A stretch of 64,000 nucleotides of DNA from Halarcobacter mediterraneus (GTDB taxonomy: Bacteria > Campylobacterota > Campylobacteria > Campylobacterales > Arcobacteraceae): positions 186,001 through 250,000 of the forward strand of contig NZ_NXIE01000001.1 of NCBI RefSeq assembly GCF_004116625.1. Direction: 5' to 3'. The notes beneath the pieces are model-generated. The model had not been told where the DNA came from. It worked only from the letters and a program-made list of their open reading frames with translations, and ran no database searches. Below are positions 42,545 through 49,515 of this stretch, one piece after another. Position 1 is the stretch's first letter; each line of letters opens with the position of its first letter. The translations under genes and the position numbers were made by a program.

Positions 42545-42832
42545 ATGGATAAAAATCAAATAAAAAAAGAGTTTGCAATAGTTATTAGAAATGCAAAAAT
42601 TGCAGCAGCGATATTTTTTATACTCTTGACTCCTAGTATTGTAATGGTTGTAAAAGATGTAAACTATGTTTTTGGGCAGGATGAAACTTTTTGGTTTCGT
42701 GCTTCAATTGCTGGTTTTGTAATATATATGGGATATACTATTTTTTTATGGAAATGTCCAAATTGTAAAAAGTTTCCTGGACGTGGTTGGTTTAGAAAAG
42801 AGTGCCAACATTGTAAAGCGGAACTTTCATAA
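42545..42832 (+). CDS. Small membrane protein with C-terminal zinc ribbon
   Basis: The protein has 95 residues, two hydrophobic helices (AAAIFFILLTPSIVMVV and FVIYMGYTIFLW), then CPNCKKFPGRGWFRKECQHC, a four-cysteine zinc ribbon. Family unknown to me. ATG 42545 has Shine-Dalgarno GAGGGA; an upstream ATG at 42533 overlaps that site and is less likely. Confidence 0.7.
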   Translation: MDKNQIKKEFAIVIRNAKIAAAIFFILLTPSIVMVVKDVNYVFGQDETFWFRASIAGFVIYMGYTIFLWKCPNCKKFPGRGWFRKECQHCKAELS

Positions 42833-42851
42833 AGGGTTATTTTAACCCTTT
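42831..42851. terminator. Bidirectional terminator between zinc-ribbon gene and sfsA
   Basis: AAAGGGTTA (42831-42839) and TAACCCTTT (42843-42851) form a nine-base stem with a TTT loop; a T-run follows on the plus strand. It includes the sfsA stop codon region. Confidence 0.8.
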
Positions 42852-43546
42852 AGTTTTTTATTTTCACCTTTAATATTTATCTCTTCAAAATTAATATCTG
42901 ATTGATAAACTAAAACTTCAACTCCACTTGAAATAACTTCTTGAAAAATTTCATTATATCTTTTATCTATTTCATGTGCAATTCTAAAAGGCAAATTATC
43001 TGTTCTTTGAATAACATAAAGCATAACAGCTCTATGACCTTCTTGAACCATATCTCTTAACTCTTCTAAATGCTTTTGACCTCTTGTTGTTTTTGCATCG
43101 GGAAAGGCAAGAGTATCACCTAAGTTTAGACTTACACTTTTGATTTCAACAAAGCATTTTTTATCGCTATCATTATTCCAAAGAAGAATATCTATTCTAC
43201 TATTTTGATTTCCATATTTTTGTTCTGGCTTTAGATTATCATAGCCTTGCAGTTCCTTTATTGTTCCATTTTCAATAGCTTCAATTGCAATTTTATTTGC
43301 AACACCTGTATTTGTACAAATAAGGTTTTCACCCATCTTTGTTAGTTCTAAAGTATATTTTAGTTTTCTTTTTGGATTATCATGGTGAGTAACCCAAACA
43401 TCACAGTTGTCTTCAATACAAGAAGTCATGGCTCCACTATTTGGTACATGAGCTGTAATTTCTTCCCCATTGTCAAGTATAATATCAGCTAAAAATCTTT
43501 TATATCTTTTTATAAGTTTTCCATGTATTAATTCTTCAAATTTCAT
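42842..43546 (-). CDS. sfsA: SfsA sugar fermentation stimulation protein family
   Basis: The protein has 234 residues, full length for SfsA. Segments HGKLIKRYKRFLADIILDNG, AHVPNSGAMTSCIE, SRIDILLW and CFVEIKSVSLN are the family core, with a PD-(D/E)XK-like nuclease site (D in RIDILL and E-x-K in VEIKS). SfsA binds nucleic acid and has been linked to maltose gene expression in E. coli. The gene is divergent from the RNase H-like gene. Confidence 0.93.
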   Translation of the reverse strand: MKFEELIHGKLIKRYKRFLADIILDNGEEITAHVPNSGAMTSCIEDNCDVWVTHHDNPKRKLKYTLELTKMGENLICTNTGVANKIAIEAIENGTIKELQGYDNLKPEQKYGNQNSRIDILLWNNDSDKKCFVEIKSVSLNLGDTLAFPDAKTTRGQKHLEELRDMVQEGHRAVMLYVIQRTDNLPFRIAHEIDKRYNEIFQEVISSGVEVLVYQSDINFEEINIKGENKKLKG

Positions 43547-43624
43547 AAAAGGCCTTTTTGTTTTTTTGTATTTTATAGAACTTGGCTTATTTTTATATAA
43601 AATCTTTAATATAGAAAAAGTAGC

Positions 43625-43630
43625 TATAAT
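43625..43630 (+). promoter_or_regulatory. -10 box almost touching the RNase H-like start
   Basis: TATAAT at 43625-43630 in AGCTATAATCTCACATGG; the ATG begins only 6 bp after the box. Transcription would start on or beside the start codon, predicting a leaderless mRNA. No Shine-Dalgarno is present. Confidence 0.5.
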
Positions 43631-43635
43631 CTCAC

Positions 43636-44121
43636 ATGGAAAAAATAAAAAAAGTTTTTGTAGATGGTAGTGTAAATCCTCAAAAGAAAATAGGTATAGG
43701 TGCTTTTTATCTCTATGATGAGTTAAATAAGTTTAATGAAGAAGATATTAATACAAAAAGATTTGAAAACACTTCTTCTACTAAATTAGAATTAGAGTGT
43801 TTACTTTGGGCTTTGAAAACTATTGATAGTAAAGATAAACTTCTTATTTATACCGACTGTCAAAATATATTTTCTCTTTTAAATAGAGAAGAGAAATTAA
43901 AAAAAAATAATTACTTTACATCAACAAATAAAAAAATAAAAAACCACTTACTATATGAAGAGTTTTTTTATTTAAATGAAATATATGATTTGGAGTTTAT
44001 AAAAGTAAAAGGACATAAAAAAAGCTCAGAAAAAGATGAAATAGATTTGATTTTTTCTAAAGTTGATAAGAAAGCTAGAAAAGAGCTTAGAAATATAACT
44101 TTGGATACAATTTTAAAATGA
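43636..44121 (+). CDS. RNase HI-like protein
   Basis: The 161-residue RNase H fold has all acidic site residues in order: D10 (KVFVDGS), E52 (TKLELEC), D74 (IYTDCQN) and D144 (VDKKARK), with H127 (VKGHKK) in between. It should cleave the RNA strand of RNA-DNA hybrids. It is first in an operon with a GreB-like factor and a methyltransferase; the genes overlap by 4 and 14 bp. The promoter predicts a leaderless message. Confidence 0.8.
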   Translation: MEKIKKVFVDGSVNPQKKIGIGAFYLYDELNKFNEEDINTKRFENTSSTKLELECLLWALKTIDSKDKLLIYTDCQNIFSLLNREEKLKKNNYFTSTNKKIKNHLLYEEFFYLNEIYDLEFIKVKGHKKSSEKDEIDLIFSKVDKKARKELRNITLDTILK

Positions 44122-44597
44122 AAGAATTAATAACAGAGTATGGATATCAAAAGTTTGTAAAAGAGTTTAACAATCTTTTAAAAGTAGAAAAACCCCATTG
44201 GGTAAAAGAGAAAGAAATAGCAGCTCAATTTGGTGATAGAAGTGAAAATGCTGAGTATATTTCTGCAAAAGAGATGATAAGAAATATTGATAAAAGATTA
44301 AGATTTTTAGATAAAATTATTAAAAATAGTGATGTTATTGATATAAATAAAATTCCCCATGAAAAGGTAAATTTCGGTTCATGTGTAAAGCTTTTAGATT
44401 TAGAAAATGAAGAAGAAAAAACTTTTTGTATAGTTGGTACATATGAAACAAATCCAAATGAAAATCTAATCTCAAATAAATCTCCACTTGGAAGAGTACT
44501 TTTAGGAAAAAAGTTAAATGAAGAGTTTGAATTTACAATAAATGAAAAAAACTATGAATATGAAGTAATAGAGATAAAAGAATATGAACATAAATGA
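44118..44597 (+). CDS. greB: GreA/GreB-family transcription elongation factor
   Basis: This 159-residue protein has the GreB start LITEYGYQKFVKEFNNLLKVEKPHWV, then the coiled-coil tip GDRSENAEYISAKEMIRNIDKRLRFL with the acidic tip residues, and a C-terminal FKBP-like domain containing ISNKSPLGRVLLGKKLNEEF. It binds the RNA polymerase secondary channel and stimulates transcript cleavage. The E. coli GreB-like wording RPEV(T)KK and KPHWVKE suggests greB rather than greA; Campylobacterota usually also have greA elsewhere. Confidence 0.82.
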   Translation: MKELITEYGYQKFVKEFNNLLKVEKPHWVKEKEIAAQFGDRSENAEYISAKEMIRNIDKRLRFLDKIIKNSDVIDINKIPHEKVNFGSCVKLLDLENEEEKTFCIVGTYETNPNENLISNKSPLGRVLLGKKLNEEFEFTINEKNYEYEVIEIKEYEHK

Positions 44598-45495
44598 TTT
44601 AGAAAATATTTTAAAAAATAATCTAAAAGATAGAACAAATGAATTTAAAAGAGTTTTTCATGGAAGAGGAAACTTTTATGAGGGCTTTTCTTTTCTGACT
44701 ATTGATAGTATAGATAAAATACTCTTTGTAACTTTTTTTGAAGAGATTTCTCAAAAGCTTGAAAGTGAAATTTTACAATGTTTAGATTCACTTTATAATG
44801 AGTTTAACTTTAGGTGTTTTATTTTACAAAGAAGATATTTAAATGGTGGTGAAAATGAAGTTTTAAAAGGTAACTTATCTAACGAAGTTTATGCTTTTGA
44901 AAATAAGTTAAAATATCAATTAAATTTTTTAAATAAAAATATTGGTTTTTTTGCTGATATGAAAAAAGGAAGAGAATTTGTACTTTCAAACTCAAAAGGT
45001 AAAAAAGTTTTAAATCTATTTTCATATACCTGTTCTTTTAGTGTTTGTGCTTTAAAAGGTGAAGCTAAAGAAGTAGTAAATGTGGATATGTCAAAAAGTA
45101 GTTTAAATACGGGAAAAATTAATCATAATCTAAATAATTTAGATACAAAAAAAGTAAAGTTTCTACCCCATAATATTCTTAAATCTTGGAGTAAAATTAG
45201 AAAATTAGGACCTTATGATTTAATTATTATTGACCCGCCTTCCTTTCAAAAAGGAAGTTTTGCAGCAAGTAAAGATTATGAAAAGATTATAAAAAGACTC
45301 GATGAATTTGCAAATGAAAACTGTTTAGTTTTATCTTGTTTAAATGCTCCAGAACTTGATACAAATTTTATCAAAGAGTTATTCTTTTCAAAAGCTCCTT
45401 CTTTTAAATATATAAGAAGAATTGATAATTTACAAAGTTTCCCTTCTAAAGATAAAGATAGAGCTTTAAAAATAATGCTTTATCAAAAGGCTTAA
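44584..45495 (+). CDS. Class I SAM-dependent rRNA methyltransferase-like protein
   Basis: This 303-residue protein resembles RlmI/RlmL-K-type enzymes (Methyltrans_SAM). The motifs are FADMKKGREFVL, VLNLFSYTCSFSVCALKG (motif I, SAM binding), VVNVDMSKSSLNTGKINHNLN (motif II) and DLIIIDPPSFQKGSF (motif IV). The target base is probably in 23S rRNA, but cannot be fixed from sequence. It ends the operon begun by the RNase H-like gene. Confidence 0.83.
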   Translation: MNINDLENILKNNLKDRTNEFKRVFHGRGNFYEGFSFLTIDSIDKILFVTFFEEISQKLESEILQCLDSLYNEFNFRCFILQRRYLNGGENEVLKGNLSNEVYAFENKLKYQLNFLNKNIGFFADMKKGREFVLSNSKGKKVLNLFSYTCSFSVCALKGEAKEVVNVDMSKSSLNTGKINHNLNNLDTKKVKFLPHNILKSWSKIRKLGPYDLIIIDPPSFQKGSFAASKDYEKIIKRLDEFANENCLVLSCLNAPELDTNFIKELFFSKAPSFKYIRRIDNLQSFPSKDKDRALKIMLYQKA

Positions 45496-45541
45496 TAAGT
45501 TTTTTGATAAAATTACACAATTTTTACATTTTAGGAAGAGT

Positions 45542-46786
45542 ATGGTTGAAAAAAATAGATGGCTAATGGCTTTAAGTGCCGTTGGTGTACATATTTGTAT
45601 TGGTTCTGTTTATGCATGGAGTGTTTATGTAAATCCTATTCAAGAACAAATGAATTGGTCTTTAACTGATGTAACAATTTCTTTTAGTATAGCAATTTTC
45701 TTTTTAGGATTATCAGCTGCACTTATGGGTAAATTTGTTGAAAAAAATGGTCCAAGAGTAGCTGCAATTATTGCAGCTTCATTATTTGGTTTAGGAACAA
45801 TTGGATCTGGTCTTGCAATTTTGATGGAATCAAAAATGCTTTTATATTTCTTTTATGGAGTATTAGGTGGTTGTGGTTTAGGAATAGGGTATATTGCTCC
45901 TGTTTCTACTTTAGTTAAGTGGTTCCCTGATAAAAGAGGAATGGCAACAGGACTTGCTATTATGGGCTTTGGTTTTGCTTCTGCTATTTGGGGACCTGCA
46001 ATAAAGGTTTTAATAGAAAAAGTTGGTATTGCAAGTACTTTTTTTATTTTAGGCGCAATTTACTTTGTAATAATGTTTCTTTCTGCTTTATATCTTCAAA
46101 AGCCAGAAGAAGATTATTTACCTAAAAAGTTTAAAAAGAAAATAAAAGAGGGTAAGAAAAAACTAAAAGAAGACTTAGAAACTTTAACATTAAAAGAAGC
46201 TATAAAAACTCCAAGATTTTATGGTCTTTGGATAATGCTATTTATAAATATAACTTGTGGTATTGCAATTATTGGTGTTGCATCTCCTTTACTTCAAGAG
46301 GTTATAGGTATATCTGCAATAGCAGCAGCTGCAGCTGTTGGATTAATGGGAATTTTTAATGGAGCAGGAAGACTTATGTGGGCTTCAATTTCAGATTATA
46401 TTACAAGACCCGTTGTATATGTGATTTTCTTTGTAACACAAATACTTGCTTTTTATATGTTGCCTTCAATTAGTGAGATTATTGTATTTCAAGTAGTATT
46501 ATATTTTATTATGACTTGTTATGGAGGTGGATTTGCTTCAATTCCTGCATATATTGGAGATATCTTTGGAACTAAAGAATTAGGGGCTATTCATGGATAT
46601 ATCTTAACTGCATGGGCTGCTGCTGGACTTGTTGGACCTCTTATTATTTCTATGGTAAAAGATTCTACAGGTTCATACTCTCAAACTTTATATGTATTTG
46701 CAGGTTTTTTTGTAGTTGCTTTAGTTGTATCTATTGCAATGATTATAAATATTAAATCTATTAAAAAACAAAAATATAATCATTAA
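45542..46786 (+). CDS. OFA-family MFS carrier (oxalate/formate antiporter family)
   Basis: This 414-residue MFS protein opens NRWLMALSAVGVHICIGSVYAWSVYVNPI, the usual OFA signature, with GKFVEKNGPRVAAIIAASLFGLGT and GGCGLGIGYIAPVSTLVKWFPDKRGMATGLAIMGFG. OFA carriers exchange oxalate and formate or import other monocarboxylates such as pyruvate or lactate. A charged loop of about 40 residues (residues 190-230) separates the halves. It is followed by a strong terminator. Confidence 0.9.
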   Translation: MVEKNRWLMALSAVGVHICIGSVYAWSVYVNPIQEQMNWSLTDVTISFSIAIFFLGLSAALMGKFVEKNGPRVAAIIAASLFGLGTIGSGLAILMESKMLLYFFYGVLGGCGLGIGYIAPVSTLVKWFPDKRGMATGLAIMGFGFASAIWGPAIKVLIEKVGIASTFFILGAIYFVIMFLSALYLQKPEEDYLPKKFKKKIKEGKKKLKEDLETLTLKEAIKTPRFYGLWIMLFINITCGIAIIGVASPLLQEVIGISAIAAAAAVGLMGIFNGAGRLMWASISDYITRPVVYVIFFVTQILAFYMLPSISEIIVFQVVLYFIMTCYGGGFASIPAYIGDIFGTKELGAIHGYILTAWAAAGLVGPLIISMVKDSTGSYSQTLYVFAGFFVVALVVSIAMIINIKSIKKQKYNH

Positions 46787-46788
46787 AT

Positions 46789-46814
46789 AAAAAGAGTAGC
46801 TTTCTACTCTTTTT
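46789..46814 (+). terminator. Rho-independent terminator of the OFA carrier gene
   Basis: AAAAAGAGTAG (46789-46799) and CTACTCTTTTT (46804-46814) form an 11-bp stem with a CTTT loop, ending in a T-run, 2 bp after the stop. Confidence 0.9.
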
Positions 46815-46827
46815 AGCATAAATTTAT

Positions 46828-46878
46828 TTGACAATTTTGTAAATTTCTATTATTATTTTAACTTGTCCAATGATTGGA
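46828..46878 (+). promoter_or_regulatory. Sigma70 promoter and operator of the GntR regulator
   Basis: -35 TTGACA (46828-46833), 17-bp spacer, -10 TATTAT (46851-46856). The palindrome TCCAATGATTGGA (46866-46878) sits right at the expected start of transcription, an ideal place for autorepression by the FCD/GntR product. Confidence 0.75.
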
Positions 46879-46906
46879 TGAAATTCTTAAAACATAGGAA
46901 AAATAA

Positions 46907-47563
46907 ATGCAAATAAAAAAACCAGTTAAACTATCTTTACCAAAACAAATAACACTTGAAATAGAAAAAGCTATAAAAAATGGTATTTTTAAAGTAGGTG
47001 AAAGAATTCCTTCTGAACCTGATTTAGTAAAAAAGTTTGCTGTTAGTAGAAATACAATTCGTGAAGCAATTCAATCTTTAATTCAAGCGGGAGTTTTAGA
47101 ATCAAGACAGGGTAATGGAACTTATGTTTTAACAAATGATAGGTTTGAAGCAAATATTTTAACTCGTTTAAGTAACTCTAAAATTCAAGAAGTACATGAA
47201 GTTCGTAGCTCTTTAGAAAAAGAGATAGTAAAGTTAGCCGCACAAAGAAGAACGCAAAGTGATTTAGAAGAGATTAAAAAAGCATTAGATGAAATAAATA
47301 TAAATAAAGGCTCTTTTGAAGAAAATAGTGAAGCAGATTTGAAGTTTCACTTAGCCATTGCAAAAGCTTCTCATAATTCGATTTTTTATGATTTATATAA
47401 ATCAATTTCTCAATATATTTGTTTTTCTGTAGCTAAAAGATTGGAATTAACACTTATTGAAGAAAAGTTGATTTCTCAACTACATATAGAGCTTTATGAA
47501 GCTATTTTTTCCCAAGATGTGAAAAAAGCAGAAGAAACTATAAATAAAATTTTAAAGATATAA
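46907..47563 (+). CDS. FadR-type (FCD) GntR transcriptional regulator
   Basis: This 218-residue regulator has an N-terminal GntR winged helix, QITLEIEKAIKNGIFKVGERIPSEPDLVKKF, AVSRNTIREAIQSLIQAGVLESRQGNGTYV, and a C-terminal FCD domain with EVRSSLEKEIVKLAAQRR, DLKFHLAIAKASHN and a late HIELYEAI segment with metal-binding His residues. Ligands in this class are usually carboxylic acids. It lies ahead of a NimT-type MFS gene with a 9-bp gap and most likely controls it. Confidence 0.9.
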   Translation: MQIKKPVKLSLPKQITLEIEKAIKNGIFKVGERIPSEPDLVKKFAVSRNTIREAIQSLIQAGVLESRQGNGTYVLTNDRFEANILTRLSNSKIQEVHEVRSSLEKEIVKLAAQRRTQSDLEEIKKALDEININKGSFEENSEADLKFHLAIAKASHNSIFYDLYKSISQYICFSVAKRLELTLIEEKLISQLHIELYEAIFSQDVKKAEETINKILKI

Positions 47564-47572
47564 AGGTTTTTG

Positions 47573-48757
47573 ATGAAAATAAATTCACAATTGATTCTAG
47601 TCTTTATAGGATTAGTTTTTGTCTCTTTTAATTTAAGAGCTCCAATTACTTCTGTTGGTCCTATTTTAGATTTAATACAAAATGAATATAGCTTAAATAG
47701 TAGTATGCTAGGTTTTATTACAACGCTTCCATTATTAACCTTTGCAATTTTTTCTCCTTTTGTTGCGAAAATTAATCATAAATTTGGACATGGTTTAACT
47801 ATGTTTTTTGGACTTCTTTTGATTATTTTAGGAGAATTAATCCGTTCATACACAAATATTTATGGGCTTTTTTTAGGAACAACTTTGATAGGAATTGGTA
47901 TAGCTATTGGAAATGTATTAATTCCTAGTGTAATAAAACATAAATTCAAAAAAAATATGGGAAGTGTACTAAGTATTTATATTACTTCTTTATGCGTTTT
48001 TGCGGCAATTGGTTCAGGATTGAGTATTCCTTTAACAAATATTTTTACTTGGAATACCTCTTTAGCTATTTGGGTTCTTTTAGCAATTATTTCTTTGATT
48101 ATCTGGTTGCCACAATTAAAAAAGAGTGAAAAGTATAATAATACAGATGATTTAAGTATAGAAAATGATATGCAAAGTAAATCTATTTGGAAATCACCAC
48201 TTGCTTGGTGGGTTACTTTGTATATGGGGACGCAATCTTTGTTATTTTATACTTTAATTACTTGGCTTCCTTCAATTTTGGTTTTTAAAGGTTTTGATAA
48301 TCATTTTGCTGGGATGATGTTATTATTTTTCCAATTAGTAAGTTTACCAATCACTCTTTATGTACCGATTTTAGCCAATAAAATTAAAGAGCAGAAGTTA
48401 ATTGCAACAATAATTTCTTTAAATTATTTACTTGGAATGATTATTCTTTTATTTGCAACATCAACTTTTTTTATTATTATTTCAATGATATTCTTAGGAA
48501 TTGGAATGGGTGGAGCAATTAGTCTTGGAATAGGGTTTATAAGTTTACGAACTCCCCATTCAAAAAAGGCGGCAGAACTTTCAGGAATGTCCCAATCAGC
48601 AGGTTATCTTTTAGCAGCAGTTGGTCCTATTTTAATAGGTTTTATTTATGATATGACCAATTCTTGGATATTTTCACTTTGGGTATTGATTCTTTTAATA
48701 TTTTTATTAATAATTTTTGGAATAAAAGCTGGAAAAGATGAAGTTACTCATCATTAA
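47573..48757 (+). CDS. CynX/NimT-family MFS transporter
   Basis: This protein of about 394 residues has twelve helices. FVSFNLRAPITSVGPILDLIQNEYSLNSSMLGFITTLPLL is the CynX/NimT opening, and FISLRTPHSKKAAELSGMSQSAGYLLAAVGPILIGFIYD is the conserved late part. The family includes cyanate and 2-nitroimidazole carriers; the substrate is unknown. ATG 47573 follows TTG 47570 directly. It is cotranscribed with the GntR regulator. Confidence 0.88.
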   Translation: MKINSQLILVFIGLVFVSFNLRAPITSVGPILDLIQNEYSLNSSMLGFITTLPLLTFAIFSPFVAKINHKFGHGLTMFFGLLLIILGELIRSYTNIYGLFLGTTLIGIGIAIGNVLIPSVIKHKFKKNMGSVLSIYITSLCVFAAIGSGLSIPLTNIFTWNTSLAIWVLLAIISLIIWLPQLKKSEKYNNTDDLSIENDMQSKSIWKSPLAWWVTLYMGTQSLLFYTLITWLPSILVFKGFDNHFAGMMLLFFQLVSLPITLYVPILANKIKEQKLIATIISLNYLLGMIILLFATSTFFIIISMIFLGIGMGGAISLGIGFISLRTPHSKKAAELSGMSQSAGYLLAAVGPILIGFIYDMTNSWIFSLWVLILLIFLLIIFGIKAGKDEVTHH

Positions 48758-48781
48758 TATGATATGATTAATTATCATATT
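48756..48781. promoter_or_regulatory. Inverted repeat between MFS and ZIP genes
   Basis: AATATGATA (48756-48764) and TATCATATT (48773-48781) flank an 8-bp spacer, 14 bp before the ZIP start. It could be a metal-regulator operator or a terminator of the MFS gene; it overlaps the expected promoter region. Confidence 0.4.
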
Positions 48782-48795
48782 TTGGAGTTTCTTAT

Positions 48796-49506
48796 ATGCT
48801 TATTAAAGTAATTATCTTTTCTTTTTTAGCTGGAATAACAGTTTTTATAGGAGGAGTTTTTTCTTATTATTTTGAAAAAACAATTCATAATCGGAAAATA
48901 AAAATAACCACTATTCGATTTTTAACTGCTTTTGCTACTGGTATTATGCTTGCAGCTGTATCTTTTGTATTAGTACCAAAAGGTATGCATGAATTATCAG
49001 CTATTTCAAGCATTTCTATTTTTTTATTAGGTGCACTTATTTTTTATTTTCTAGATGATTATATTCATAAGAATAGTAAAAATATCCCTCAAGTCATTGC
49101 AATGCTTTTAGATTTTATACCTGAATCCATAGCTTTAGGAGCACTTTTTGTATATGATTATAAAGTAGGAATTTTATTAGCTATTTTTATTGCTTTTCAA
49201 AACCTTCCTGAATCTTTTGGCTCATATATTGAATTAAGAGCTTCTGCTTTTTCTAAGAAAAAGTCTTTAATTATTTTATTTCTATTTAGTTTTATAGGAG
49301 TGTTTTTCTCTTTGTTAGGATATTTCTTTTTAAAAGATAGTCCAGTTTTAACATCTTCTTTAATGCTTTTTGCAGCTGGAGGAATTTTATATTTAATTTT
49401 TGAAGATATTGCTCCTTCAATGAAGTTAAAGAATAGTAGATTTATTGCTTTTGGTGTTAATTTAGGTTTTATAGTAGGAATGTTAGCAGAAGTATTAATT
49501 TCTTAA
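48796..49506 (+). CDS. ZIP-family metal transporter
   Basis: The protein has 236 residues and about eight helices. FATGIMLAAVSFVLVPKG, MLLDFIPESIALGALFV and IFIAFQNLPESFGSY hold the helix 4 and 5 residues of ZIP carriers. The site reads DFIPES and QNLPES, where many bacterial ZIPs read HxIPE and HNIPEG; the metal-binding His is replaced by Asp and Gln. So the substrate may differ from zinc. It has an inverted repeat immediately upstream. Confidence 0.8.
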   Translation: MLIKVIIFSFLAGITVFIGGVFSYYFEKTIHNRKIKITTIRFLTAFATGIMLAAVSFVLVPKGMHELSAISSISIFLLGALIFYFLDDYIHKNSKNIPQVIAMLLDFIPESIALGALFVYDYKVGILLAIFIAFQNLPESFGSYIELRASAFSKKKSLIILFLFSFIGVFFSLLGYFFLKDSPVLTSSLMLFAAGGILYLIFEDIAPSMKLKNSRFIAFGVNLGFIVGMLAEVLIS

Positions 49507-49515
49507 TTTCTTCTA

